Shown: piece after piece, positions 45,262-56,327 of the stretch
Layout of the letters: the number at the start of each line of letters is the position of its first letter
Position numbering within the stretch: position 1 is the stretch's first letter
Source: Allacma fusca
Taxonomy: Eukaryota; Arthropoda; Collembola; Symphypleona; Sminthuridae
Direction: 5' to 3'
NCBI GenBank assembly: GCA_947179485.1
Contig: OX359247.1
Coordinates: 38,540,801 to 38,604,800 of the forward strand
DNA length: 64,000 nucleotides
Notes under the pieces: generated by a model
Database searches by the model: none
What the model saw: the letters and a program-made list of their open reading frames with translations, nothing else
What the model was told of the DNA's origin: nothing
Position numbers and translations under genes: made by a program

Positions 45262-46814
45262 ACACAACGCATATGGATCTATTCCTTGAAGCTTTAACTG
45301 CGTATTCAATATAATTAATATATTATTATAATCAATATATTAATTGTGTAAATGCAAATGTTTGTATTAACCTAATTGCAACACAATGAATTGGACGAGA
45401 AGAGGTTATAAAAAATAAAACAACTCGATTTTATAGAACCGAGAACACTTGGAACGTTATTATTTCTGAACACCTGTTTTAAGAATCGTATTCTTACTAT
45501 TTGTATGTATTTCAACTTAAACAAACACGCCTGCATTGTACAGTAGATTACAGTACAGATACATATGTAGATACTCTTACGTATTTGTAATCTCATCTGT
45601 ATGCATTATTCTTGAAATGCTCATACCTGAGAACTGACACACCTTGAAATACTGCAAATTAGTAGAGCTTTAAAGGACATACATGTAGGTATATTTATTT
45701 ATGTAATTATATGTACATTAGTTATGCAGCTGAGATTTGATTGGAAGGAAAGGCAATTGATTGTAAGCAGAATTGAACCGTCGCCACATAATGCAACCAA
45801 AACAGACTATACATAGTATACGCATACAACGGGTTAATCTGGTTTCAACAAGTTGCAATTACTACTACATTACATTGATCACATCTCTTACAATTCGCTG
45901 AGAATCCTTTACATATCTGTATTATATCTATATGTAGTAAGAAATTAGGTCCAAATACTTGATTTCCTTAAGTGCTATTATGTATCTATGTAGGCAAGAA
46001 ATGCATAAAAAATGGACACAACGAAAACTTCACAGGTTTTTCAGTAGCCTCCCAACATGTCGAGTTTACATGTACCCCGCCAATTAGTAGTACCGACGGA
46101 AATTCTCCCTTGAGTTTTTGAACAACAGATTATATCATACTCTAACACGACCACCGTTGCTTTTTGCTGAGGGAATTTCCAATTTATGTCAGTTCAAATA
46201 CCTTCGATCACAGATCATAAATCTTACTAAATAATTAGTATCAAGGAATTTCAACAATTAAAAAGCAATGGTATTTGTTTCCATGTCAAAAAATTTCTCC
46301 CGTAAAATGTTACTGCCTTTCATATTTAATCCCGTCTCAAATATGTTTGACATAATAGCACAAACCTGTAATGCTAAAACCTGTAATTAATTTTACTGCA
46401 AGGGAGGTATAAAATTACAAGTTGTTTAATCAAGATTATTTTAATTCATTGGAACGTGTACTTTTAATTTTTTTAGCACAGAAATGTAAATGTACCTTTA
46501 CAAACTCTATAAGGTAAAACCTAAAGCACAGTATACTAACAATACAACAAGTACAAGTACAGATATGACATAGTATGTACATATATATGTTGTTGGAATA
46601 TTTGCAGTTTTTCTTGTCATTCTTACAGATACTTTCCCAGGGAGACCAGGGTCAGAAGGTTGCTCCTTCAAGGTTTTTGTCGCTTTAAAAATCTTCTTAG
46701 TTCTGAATTCGAGTTTTAGATTTAATACAAGAAACACGACCATTGCAGACACTAATTCCAGCTTGAGCGCTTGCATACAATCATACAATATTCAGATAAT
46801 TTCCTTTCAATAAG
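45262..46814. other. Spacer and upstream region of gene C
   Basis: AT-rich, including an inverted AT tract near 45305-45345. No gene or confident promoter motif is recognised before the ATG at 46815. Confidence 0.35.
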
Positions 46815-48437
46815 ATGGAAAACGTCTACGATTTTACTGGGAAAAGAGTTCTTGTCACTGGAGGAGGCAGAGGTAATCAAATTAATAGTCAGCATTCCAG
46901 GATTTCGTAACTATTGTAATTGGGAAAGGTCGGCTGAAATCCCTAAAATATATTTTTTGACTGGCCTTTATTTTTCCAAAAACAGGAATAGGGCTTGGTA
47001 TTGTAAAGAAATTTGTTCAGCTCAATGCAACAGTCATTGTGTTGGACATTGACGACACCCTTCTTGAAAATCTTGCAATCAACTACCCAACAGTTATCCG
47101 TGTAAAAGTAGATCTGAGATCATGGGACGATACCAAGAAAGCTGTTGAATCCGTTCTGCCTATTAATCATTTGGTCAACAACGTTGGGTTCCCAAACACA
47201 CCGAATTTTCCAAACTTATCTGAAGATGACGTTAACTTGTAAGATTGAATCACAATAATTATTGTACATTACATACAGGGTGCCAAAACCCTACTCAGGC
47301 CGTCATAGTTACTGTAAAGAGGGACGGTAAAAATATTGGATTCGCCATGTATTTACATTTTTTTCCGAGTTTAAGCAAACGTAATACTTTTGCTTCCCGC
47401 GCCTAAAAAGTATTCAATGTACATAGTAGTGTCTTTTGTCGTGTGTGTTGGAAAGCTCTTGAAATTTTTTCCTATTCTTTTAATATTGACTTTTGAGTCA
47501 ATCGTTTAAACCTTTCAAAATTTTACTTCTCCAAAGCAATCCCTACTTTGCTCCATTTCCTTGACCGCACTATCGACACGGGTACATTTTTTGAAATGGC
47601 GGGATACAACAAATTAATTAATGAAACAAATACATGCAAAGTAATTGTATTCGCTAAAACATACCGGAATCAAATATTTTTAACATCCTTCCTTCCTTAT
47701 ACGGGTTACATGGAGCCGTTCTAAAATGTTTTTTGGCATCCTAAATTTTAGTTTGAAATTAGGAACTGTATTATGTACTCTTAGTGAAGGAGTTCCCGAA
47801 ATTACAAGTTTCAATTAATTATTTAATAATTAATTGAAATTAAAATGTACCTTAGTATTTACATTACTATTTTTTAATGTTTGATTTCTACCAGCATTTT
47901 TGACCTGAACTTCAAGTCTTACCTCAATGTTGGTCAAGTTGTAGCTACGGACATACTCAAAAACAAGATTGAGAATGCAACTATCGTCAATATATCTTCG
48001 GCGGTAATACAAGAAATACAGTAGTTACTTACATGTTATTATGAAACTCTGCTTATACAATAATTTTCACACATAATATTTAAATTTGATATTAGGCAGA
48101 CAATATGCATTTATGTAACGGCGGGGGAACGGCCATTTACAGTTGTAGTAAAGCCGCCGTAACCACTCTGACGAAAGTAATGGCAAAGGAACTTTCGCCT
48201 TTCGGGATACGCGTTAATTCCATCCGCCCCAGTGCAACCAATACGGAGTTGCAACGTGGGCTGCCCGAAGAGTTTCACAATCTAATGATGAAACCCCTGC
48301 TAACTCGTCACCTTCATAACAGGTTGATTGAAACGGATGAGATTGCAGATGGCGTGATTTTCTTGTCAAGTCAAATGTCCACCATGATAACTGGCTCGAG
48401 CCTCACTATCGATGGAGGCTTTGAACTTGGATCATAA
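46815..48437 (+). CDS. DCXR-like short-chain dehydrogenase/reductase, gene C
   Basis: Exons 46815-46872, 46986-47238, 47895-48003 and 48096-48437 give 253 residues with the same exon lengths and phases as genes A and B. Landmarks: TGGGRGIG, VDLRSWDDT, FDLNFKSY, NISSA, catalytic YSCSK, IRVNSIRPSATNTE, SLTIDGGFELGS. Two conserved positions are odd. The SDR motif NNAG reads NNVG, and the usual IRPG/NPG turn reads IRPS. The catalytic Tyr and Lys are intact and the frame is open, so it may be active with altered cofactor-side packing. It is most similar to gene B. L-xylulose/dicarbonyl reduction is assigned by family. Poly(A) signal AATAAA at 48504-48509. Confidence 0.88.
47806..47840. repeat. Perfect AT palindrome in intron 2 of gene C
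   Basis: The arms tttcaattaattatt and aataattaattgaaa flank a single central base. It could form a cruciform; there is no sign that it is part of a larger element. Confidence 0.6.
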
Positions 48438-48937
48438 TAATTGGAGTCTGCTTCTAGATGCTTTCCTCATTAGATAGGAAACTATATACCAGTTATGTAA
48501 TGGAATAAATTATTTATTACGAATTCAATGTTGGCTTGATTTGGAATTTATAAACAGATTTATTTCGATGAATGATATTATTTGTACACTATATATTATT
48601 ATAGAATTTACTGTGGAACTCTCATGTAATGCTCCTGTAACTCGGTGAAGTTAATAATAATTTTGGGATTTCTAAGCTACACATTACTAAACACTTTCTT
48701 TGGTACTTACTTACACCGAGTATCTTCGTTTTGGCTTTTTTAAATCTCATTTATTCAATTTTTTTCAAAATTTTCTTGATTCTATGAGTCCATATAATAG
48801 TAACTAGAACTGCACAAGGCACTGCCGGCTCCCGAAGGGAAAAATGCAAGTATCGAAGGTAGTAAATTGCTTGCTCGTTGTAGTAGACGAGGATAGGAGG
48901 TTCCTGCGAACGTTATACACGGGCAGCGCCTTCGCTG
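48438..48937. other. 3' UTR of gene C and spacer
   Basis: AATAAA at 48504-48509; nothing else recognised. Confidence 0.4.
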
Positions 48938-48940
48938 TAA

Positions 48941-49410
48941 GGGAGCGTTCATAAATTACGTCATGTGCTTGGTACGGTCGGGGGAGGGGTTGAAAATATT
49001 TGACAGAAAATGTGAGGGGGGAATGGGGGTGTGACGAAAACATGATGTCAGCAACAATTGCTTGCTGGAAGGGAGAATTTCGTAAAATTTTTGGAAAATT
49101 GAGTAGTTTTATTAAGCAGGTAATTTTAACAATGTCACCCTTCGATTCGCAATAAAATTAAGACTATTCGACGAAAAAAATTAGCCTGATATTTCAGGTA
49201 CGGGTCGGGTTCAGGTGCGTATCTTCATTTTTTGCTACCTGAAAGCAGTTCTGGTAACCAGTTACCACCGTATATAAACACCTATGATGACTTCCGCGAC
49301 AAATGACGTTATGATGGGGGGGGGTTGTCAAATTTTAATTGTATGTGATTTAGAGGGAGGGGGGGGCAGAAATCTTCAAAATTTGAATGACGTAATTTAT
49401 GAACGCTCCC
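48941..49410. mobile_element. TAA-flanked MITE (PIF/Harbinger-like), 470 bp, G-rich ends
   Basis: Terminal inverted repeats of 23 bp begin gggagcgttcataaattac and are inverted at the right end as gtaatttatgaacgctccc. Both ends are flanked by TAA (48938-48940 and 49411-49413), the 3 bp duplication used by PIF/Harbinger elements. Just inside each end are long G runs on the plus strand (ggggga, gggggggggg). No transposase. Confidence 0.75.
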
Positions 49411-49771
49411 TAAACAGAAAGCTCTATCACGCTTCAATCCTTGGGACCGTTCCAAAGCTCAACTAGTCCCAAATTGTTTTTATAATAATCTGGGATTGAT
49501 TGGCTGTAGACTAATAATATTTGGCCTCAATATTACCCACAGTATTTAAAATGTGTGTATTTAGAGCATCTCGGGCGGTTAAAATTTGCGGGTAAGCCCG
49601 TAAAAAGCCCGGCCCGCCCGGGCTTTGGGCGGGTACGGGTAAAATTTATTACGCTTGACGGGTTACGGGCGGGTACGGTCTTTTCAATGCGGTTAAAAAA
49701 GACCGCGAAAGCCCGTAAAAGCCCGGGAAAAAATTCATGAGTGGTGCATGCAGGTTCAGGGGTTGTAAAAG

Positions 49772-51028
49772 CAGTGCTGCGATCGGGTCAAGTAATTTCA
49801 AAACTTGACCATGAACTTGACTTGACCACGAAACTTCAAGTAATTTTCAAGACGCAACCTGAACTTGATAACTCGCGTTCGTGCAATTACTTGACTTGTC
49901 AAGTTCAAGTAATCAAGTAATTTTTGTAAGACCCGAACTTGATCAAGTAGTTAAAGTTCCAAACTTGACTTGAACTTGACTTGACCATGACTTGAACGCG
50001 ACTTGAACTTGTTAATTCAAGTTAAGTATCACAAAAAATAAAACATGGCCACAATAACTTGTCGAACTTGCATCGGCAAATTATTTCCTTCAGATTGAAA
50101 ATCAAAACGCATTCAGAAAACAATTTTACTACTATTTTTTATTTAAAACCATTCGAGGACATCTTTGAGTGTATACTGAATACAGTAAAAGTCCGATATT
50201 ATTGACTATACAATTTATAAAGAAATTTCCTTTAAAAAGCGTCTAAAGCATTGTGTAAATGAAAGTTGGGGTCACACAAATGCATCCCTGGCATCACAAA
50301 GCCGAGCCCTTATAACGGACTTTCACTGCATATCAGACGAGTTTTACATGGTGTCAAGTTTTATTTAATGTTCATATATAGTTACATATACCTAATACCT
50401 ATTTGAGTATTACCAGTACTCTTAATTTAATATTTCATAAACTAGTACTTATTTATTAAACGCTCTTTGTAAAGGCCATCCAAGTTCATTTGATATTGTA
50501 ACTTATTTACAGAAATGTAAACTAATAATTCTAAGCAACAATATGATTATCAAAATAATTCATTCATTTCATGGAGCGGCTGCTGCAACAACTAACAATG
50601 AACAACGTCTGGTAAACAAGACCTTTAATAAAATGGACTCGGATTTTGAATTTTGTCCTTTGATTTATGACATGTGCAAACAAAATACCCTAAACACGAC
50701 ATGAAATTGGATTGTGATTTTGAAATTGCTTCCGTCCTTTATGGCATGCGTAATCTAAAATTACTTGAACTTGACCATGAAATCTCAAGTTCATGGTCAA
50801 GTTTTGTCTTTCCATTATCTACTTGACCCTGAACTTGACTTGAGGTTCAAGTAAATTTCCCTTACTTGTACTTGAACCTGACTTGTCTTAAAATGTCATG
50901 GTCAAGCCGAGTACGTACTTGAACTTGACCCGAAAGATTCAAGTAAAATAATTGGCCTACTTGAACTTGACCCGAACTTGAACTTGACTTGAAAACTCAA
51001 GTATTACTTGAACTTGTCCGCAGCACTG
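49772..51028. mobile_element. Non-autonomous hAT-like element, ACTTGAACTTGAC word array, nested
   Basis: A 1257 bp element with a perfect 8 bp duplication, tgtaaaag (49764-49771 and 51029-51036), and inverted termini cagtgctgcg / cgcagcactg. About 270 bp at each end is made almost entirely of acttgaacttgacc and its inverse ggtcaagttcaagt. The middle (about 50040-50750) is ordinary AT-rich sequence with no transposase. Confidence 0.9.
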
Positions 51029-51202
51029 TGTAAAAGTACAATGACTTGAATACATGGAACGATTTTCAAACATTTGTAATTTTACCTTTAATACAAATTC
51101 TTAACATTCAATGTCAACAAATTCAATTACAGGAAATAACCGGAAAACCGCATATTTGGAAAACATTTAAACAAACTGGTTGACTAGGTTTCCATAAATT
51201 AT

Positions 51203-51282
51203 GTGAAATGCAATGAGTGCAGAAATTTTTTAGTACGCAATCGCGCCAAAGAGGGACATCAACTCTGGCCAAACATAATTGT
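51203..51282 (+). pseudogene. hAT transposase BED-type zinc finger relic
   Basis: Two overlapping frames together show the BED finger signature: VKCNECRNFLVRN in the first and SRQRGTSTLAKHNCKN in the second (C-x2-C, then S-R-x2-G-T-S-x-L-x2-H-x-C). A frameshift separates the two parts, and no transposase core follows because a LINE is inserted directly after it. This supports the hAT identity of the surrounding element. It is too short and broken to be functional. Confidence 0.6.
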
Positions 51283-51441
51283 AAGAATTATTATTATTAT
51301 TATTATTATTCTTTATTTCAATGTCAAAGGAGTCAATACATGTATTGGTTTTCACCCCAGACATTACTGGATCCAATCAGTGTGAAAGTACAAATCAAAA
51401 ATATAAGGAACCGTGTCATTACAAAAATCCAATAAAATCAT

Positions 51442-52620
51442 TCAGTGAACAAAGTCATTTCGTTTAGTAAGTATGTATTTAAATAGCTCATTATGAAAAA
51501 CGCTACGAAAACAATACCGCATTCTAAGGTTACCGGGGAGCGTGTTCCAAAAACTCACACATAAGTACATGATGTTTTTCTGAGCAACAGCTAGCTTAGT
51601 CATCGGGTGGTATAAAGAAATGTAGCCGGAAGAACGAAGTCTGCCAGGAACGTACTTTGCTATAAGTAATCCATTGATATAGTTTATGTGTTGACCGAAG
51701 TGCAAAAGTAAAAAAGTGAATTTGTTACAATAAAAAAATATTCGTTCCTGTATAGTAAGTACATTGTAATACTCATACACAACATTAAGTACCGGTTGAC
51801 GGACTGTCCTTTTTCTGACATATAGAGTGATTAGGAATTTGTCTAGTTTAGCTTGAAGATAGTCAATTCGAGACTTACATACATTACTCCAGCATAGGAG
51901 ACAATAATCTATATGTGAAAAAACAAACGAATTAATTAACATACATTGAGTTTTAAGGTTTAGATATCGGCGAATCTTCAATACAGCACTCATAGACAAA
52001 GATACCTTTTTCAGGACATATTCAAAATGTTCCTTAAAGGTGAGTTTATCGTCAAGAATAACCCCAAGGTACTTAAATGACCAAACACGTTCAAGTCGTT
52101 CACCATTTATAGTTAATGTACAATCAGTTTCAATGGACTTTGTTGCTTTGTTAAATATAATGTACATAGTTTTTGATGTATTAATGCTTACGAAATTATC
52201 ATGCATCCAATTTTGCAGTTTATCAAGCCAGTTTTGCATTCTCTGGAATAGACTAGGCAAGCATGTATCATACATAAATAAGACTAGATCATCCGCATAA
52301 GCAATGTAGTCAATTGTTAAAAAACTTTCAATATCAGAGAAAAATAAAATGAATAGGAGTGGCCCAAGTATTGACCCCTGGGGAACCCCATTTAAGTCAG
52401 GAAACTCATTTGACAATCGTGAATTCACGAAAATTTTAAACTTTCTATCATATAGGTATTCACATAATATTTTTAAAAGGTAAGGACTGCATTTAAAGTT
52501 ACATCGAATCTTTTTAAGTAGTAGCAGGCGTGACACTGAGTTAAATGCCTTTCTTAGGTCGATAAATACAGCTAGCACCTTAACATTGACCATTCCAAGA
52601 TAGAAACATAGTTTATGCAT
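51442..52620 (-). CDS. LINE ORF, 3' portion: rest of reverse transcriptase
   Basis: 392 residues beginning inside the RT domain. Motifs: VFIDLRKAFNSVS (motif A, catalytic Asp), LNGVPQGSILGPLLFILFFSDI (motif B), and YIAYADDLVLFM (motif C, YADD). These are followed by the KYLGV-type thumb region and a C-terminal domain ending with NTLPGNLRMR, common at the end of insect LINE ORFs. It overlaps the preceding frame by 49 bp, so one frameshift most likely splits an originally single ORF. Confidence 0.85.
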   Translation of the reverse strand: MHKLCFYLGMVNVKVLAVFIDLRKAFNSVSRLLLLKKIRCNFKCSPYLLKILCEYLYDRKFKIFVNSRLSNEFPDLNGVPQGSILGPLLFILFFSDIESFLTIDYIAYADDLVLFMYDTCLPSLFQRMQNWLDKLQNWMHDNFVSINTSKTMYIIFNKATKSIETDCTLTINGERLERVWSFKYLGVILDDKLTFKEHFEYVLKKVSLSMSAVLKIRRYLNLKTQCMLINSFVFSHIDYCLLCWSNVCKSRIDYLQAKLDKFLITLYVRKRTVRQPVLNVVYEYYNVLTIQERIFFYCNKFTFLLLHFGQHINYINGLLIAKYVPGRLRSSGYISLYHPMTKLAVAQKNIMYLCVSFWNTLPGNLRMRYCFRSVFHNELFKYILTKRNDFVH

Positions 52621-54563
52621 AAATACAAATACGGCCGTAAAACACGACCTCCCCGTCTGAAACCATGCTGGTTTTCGTCAATAGCATTAGCACAATCTAT
52701 AAGAATTCTGTTGTAGATAATGTTCTCAAACACTTTGTTTAGGAAAGGTAGGCAATGTATAGGACGGTAGGAATCAGGACATGTTTTGCTACCCTTACCC
52801 TTATAGATTGGCGTCACTATGGCAGTTTTGAATTGACTGGGAATCATGCAGGAAGAAATCATAAGGTTGAAAAGAAGTAGCACAGGAGTCATAATTGAAG
52901 CTTTACAAAATAACATGTGATTAATATTTTCACGTGTATTGTTCTTACAGTTTAACTTACGTACTGCTGACCAGATTTCCTCAGAGGATATCGGTACACA
53001 TTCCAGATTACACGAAAGAGAATTCTTCAATGAGAGAATATCTTCATTACCATAATTAGGAGGTACAATGAATGAATGAGCAAGCTCTTTACATATATCA
53101 CTAAAGTTAGATACTGTACTGCCCTCAACGTGTAGTTCATTCAGTTCAGTGTTTGTGTGTCTACTAATACCCATAACTTCATCCACTACTTTCCAAACTC
53201 CTTTACTTGTTTTATTCAAATCCAACCTGGTATTAAAGTGCATTCGTTTCGATTCATAAATGTCGTGCTTTACTGTTGCTCTTAGGCGCCTATATGCACT
53301 CCAGAGATCAGTAGAATTATATTTGCATGCTAACATTTTACACTTATCTCTCTCAGCAATAAGTTTTCTAATGTTATCGGTAACCCAAGATTGTGTAGAG
53401 TATTTGATACGTTTACGCTTTAAAGGTGCATATTGGTCTAACAAAACACGGACTGTAGTAGATAGTATATTATAAACAAAATCTATGTTGTAATTAGTGT
53501 TACAAAGAAAGTCCCAGTTGATTTTACATAATTCTGTGTTGAAGGAAATCCAGTCCATATCATTCAAATTACGGTGATAAATCTCTTTTGTAGCATGTGA
53601 GGCAGGCTTTTTAAAGCTATACATAAATGAGATAAGATCATGGTCAGACAGACCTGTAATTGAACTGTGCCACTCAATGCACAGTGTGGTTGGAACATAC
53701 AAATGATCGATAAGTGAACTCGAGTGACGCTTACCATAGCTTCTACGTGTCTGAACATTAATTAGCTGTTTAAAACCAAACATAGTTGTACAAGACATAA
53801 GTTTAATCACATCATTTGTAGCATTGGAAACGTCAATATTGAAATCCCCAACAATTATGCAGGTTGACTTTAGGTCAGAGATAAATTCTAATAGCCCATA
53901 CAGAAATAACAAAAACTTCTCCACTGAGCTTGAAGGTGGTCGGTATATAAGTATTATTACAACTGACTGAAACTCAGTCAAACCTACTTTACAGGCTAGC
54001 ACTTCAACTCCTGAATTAAACAAATCAACTTTAATGTCAATGATTTTGTATCTAATTCTATTATGCAAGTACAGTAGTAGTCCGCCACCTTTTTTGTTGT
54101 TACATCTGTTACTTACAACTAAATTATAACCCTTGACATTGTAAACATTCAGATTAGTGTTGTCATCAAAAAAAGTTTCAACTAATGCTGCAATGTCAAT
54201 AATCTTATCACATAGTAACATCTTAAATTCCTCAAGCTTATGAAGAGAATAATTATTAATATTAAGATACATAAAGTTGACATGCTTACTACTATTAGTA
54301 TGTACCTTGTATGAGGTAGGATGGCTTATAGTGGGAGTGTCACAATCATTATAACCGTTTAGTATGCTGCTTTCACCCTGGTCGACATTATTCACACATG
54401 AAACACAATTCCAGAGGTCTAAGTTAATAGATCTATACTGTGAAAGACTCAGATTAGAGCAGATACGATGAATAATGCACTTACAATGATTACACACAAG
54501 CTTCAGTGCACGGTTGCGAATTTTATTATTACAGAGCGCACAAATTTCACTTGTAGCAACCAT
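52572..54563 (-). CDS. LINE ORF, 5' portion: PHD finger, endonuclease, start of reverse transcriptase
   Basis: 663 residues. Residues 8-56 form a complete C4-H-C3 PHD-type pattern (C8, C11, C24, C27, H32, C35, C53, C56). Endonuclease landmarks follow: MYLNINNYS, AALVETFFDD, GGGLLLYLHNRI, IIVGDFNIDV and GLSDHDLISF, the AP-endonuclease catalytic series of LINEs. The C-terminal end enters reverse transcriptase (VTPIYKGKGSK, SYRPIHCLPFLNKVFENII, NQHGFRRG). The frame then runs out and the RT continues in another frame. PHD fingers are known from CR1/L2-type ORF1 proteins; here one is fused in front of the endonuclease. Confidence 0.85.
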   Translation of the reverse strand: MVATSEICALCNNKIRNRALKLVCNHCKCIIHRICSNLSLSQYRSINLDLWNCVSCVNNVDQGESSILNGYNDCDTPTISHPTSYKVHTNSSKHVNFMYLNINNYSLHKLEEFKMLLCDKIIDIAALVETFFDDNTNLNVYNVKGYNLVVSNRCNNKKGGGLLLYLHNRIRYKIIDIKVDLFNSGVEVLACKVGLTEFQSVVIILIYRPPSSSVEKFLLFLYGLLEFISDLKSTCIIVGDFNIDVSNATNDVIKLMSCTTMFGFKQLINVQTRRSYGKRHSSSLIDHLYVPTTLCIEWHSSITGLSDHDLISFMYSFKKPASHATKEIYHRNLNDMDWISFNTELCKINWDFLCNTNYNIDFVYNILSTTVRVLLDQYAPLKRKRIKYSTQSWVTDNIRKLIAERDKCKMLACKYNSTDLWSAYRRLRATVKHDIYESKRMHFNTRLDLNKTSKGVWKVVDEVMGISRHTNTELNELHVEGSTVSNFSDICKELAHSFIVPPNYGNEDILSLKNSLSCNLECVPISSEEIWSAVRKLNCKNNTRENINHMLFCKASIMTPVLLLFNLMISSCMIPSQFKTAIVTPIYKGKGSKTCPDSYRPIHCLPFLNKVFENIIYNRILIDCANAIDENQHGFRRGGRVLRPYLYLCINYVSILEWSMLRC

Positions 54564-54969
54564 ACTTAAATTTTAAGGCAATACACACAAAAAGCCACAC
54601 AATATTCTAGGATAGGGAATTCTATCAGGGAACAGGGCACCAGCAACTGGACAAGTGGCTGGGAGTAGGTCCAATATAGGACCAGCTTGGTGCTCGTCCA
54701 GAGTGGGAATGAATTCTGCAGTGGAAGCAACCCAATTGCATTAAAAAAAGTCGAAAATGCAAAATTGAATAAGCAAATTTTTCTGGGTCTATAGCTATGG
54801 ATTTACAAGTTGAACTAATATTAGCGGGCGGGCTACGGGCTTTTTTAATTTTTACGGGCCGGGCCGGGCTTTATCGTCGAACTTTAATTTCGGGCCGGGC
54901 GGGCACGGGTAAACATTTGCGGGCCGCGGGCGGGCACAGGCCTAAAATATCCCACGGGGTGATGCTCTA

Positions 54970-55030
54970 CTTCACAGGGACAATTACTTGAAGAGGTGGT
55001 AGTGTGATTGTAGAAATTAAAAGCCAAACG
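54970..55030. repeat. Dispersed repeat 'agccctgtgcttcacaag', copy 3 (right part)
   Basis: Starts at cttcacagggacaattacttg exactly at the boundary of the gcccg element and continues with gtagaaattaaaagccaaacg, matching 13908-13970. Confidence 0.5.
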
Positions 55031-55100
55031 ATTTACGAATCAAGCCCTATCGTAGAGACTTGTATGCCTAAATCTTGCGCGCTTATATTAAGAGTAGCGC

Positions 55101-55240
55101 TTTAAATAAACGGACAGGTAGTGCTCGTTAATAATAAGAAGTGCTTGGCATGCCACCTTTTGAGCGTTGTGTGAGGCCATTGAACTATGAAAGTGCGAAA
55201 CTTTAAATAAACGGACAGAAATTGCTCTTTAATAATAAGG
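55101..55240. repeat. Two 39 bp direct repeats about 100 bp apart
   Basis: The phrase ctttaaataaacggacag, a short variable part, then ctcgttaataataag (or ctctttaataataag) occurs at about 55101-55139 and 55201-55239. Origin unknown. Confidence 0.6.
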
Positions 55241-56319
55241 ATAGCGCAAAAAAATGCTTCAATATGGGAATGGCAGTTCTCAAGAAAACAGACTCTTTTT
55301 CAAAAGTTGAAAATTCTAAATTTTGTGAATTAGTAAAAAAAGGGTCCTCGTAAAAAATACTAAATTCGGATTGGCCCACACGGCGTTTACAAACTAACAT
55401 ATTTGAGCTTGTGAATCCATAGAAAGTAATGCTACCTGTATTTAGTAATACAAATGATTTCTGAATGCACGAAAAATCATAATGTAAAATAATCAGCAAA
55501 CTGTAGATTTGTTATTAGAAAAACAGATGATTATAAAATTTTCTGATTTCCATTGTTTTACGTTCCCTTAATCTAGTAAATATATAAAGAGGATAATAAG
55601 CCATCGTCCCACTATTTCCATTATAATGCAAAATGCTTAAAGGGTTGCATCTATCAGTTAGGAGTTTTATGCCGTATTTGACGTAGGATACGCTTTTTGG
55701 ACCATGTGTATTAAAATACCTATTTGTAGGGACGGAATCGCTTTAACTGACTCAATACACAACATAAAATGCTTGTTGAACAATTCTTTTATTCCTTCAC
55801 CCTATTCCCTATTTAAGTGCTTTTACCTATGTTACTGTCAAAACTTGCCCGCTTCAAAAATCGACTTTAAAGTATATTATACCTCCATTTAATAACCTTA
55901 TAGTCTCCTAGTACTTTCTTAGTTAAAATGTCACATGATCGGTGATGGTCGTACTTTATAAAACAACTAGCAATCAAGTAAACCGCCGACGCGGATGGGA
56001 TGTCTGGTGGCAATGAATTTTAATAATAATTTGCATGCAACAATAATATTTTATATACATATACCCTAAAAGTTCAATTTTTTGCAGTCATTACACAGAA
56101 TTATTACATGAAATACCAAAACAGCTAAATAATCTTAAAATGAAATGGGTTTAACTCTCCAATTTGCCCCTTCTGTAGCGTATTTAATAAATTTCCTAAT
56201 ATTAAATAATTAATCTTTTTACAACATTTCGTAAATAGCTATTTGTGATAGCTTCATTGCTGGAGTGGCTTTATCTGTTGTTACAATGAACAAAAATCAC
56301 ACGGAAACTCACATGTAGG
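55241..56319. other. Spacer with nothing recognised
   Basis: No supported gene or repeat was seen in this AT-rich stretch. Confidence 0.35.
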
Positions 56320-56327
56320 TTTATAAC

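Larger units (their letters stand above)
51286..54740 (-). mobile_element. LINE (non-LTR retrotransposon), nearly full coding length, one frame break
   Basis: Read on the minus strand: a 5' leader (about 54564-54740), a PHD finger, an apurinic-type endonuclease and a reverse transcriptase, a short 3' UTR and a (TAA)n tail at about 51286-51312. The coding region is in two overlapping frames meeting at 52572-52620, consistent with a single frameshift within the RT domain. It has inserted into the gcccg-type hAT-like element. The domain set resembles the CR1/L2/Jockey group; I cannot resolve the clade. Target-site duplication not identified. Confidence 0.88.
49562..54969. mobile_element. Degenerate hAT-like transposon, GCCCG word array, hosting two later insertions
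   Basis: The ends tagagcatc and gatgctcta are inverted repeats. Next to each is an array of gcccg/cgggc words (aagcccgtaaaaagcccgg at left, acgggccgggccggg at right). Between them sit a complete second hAT-like element (49772-51028), a LINE (about 51286-54740) and a short relic of a hAT transposase BED finger (51203-51282). The octamers outside the two ends do not match (tgtgtatt against cttcacag). The right flank enters the middle of the dispersed 'agccctgtgcttcacaag' repeat while the left does not. The two ends may therefore come from different copies or have been rearranged. Confidence 0.65.
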
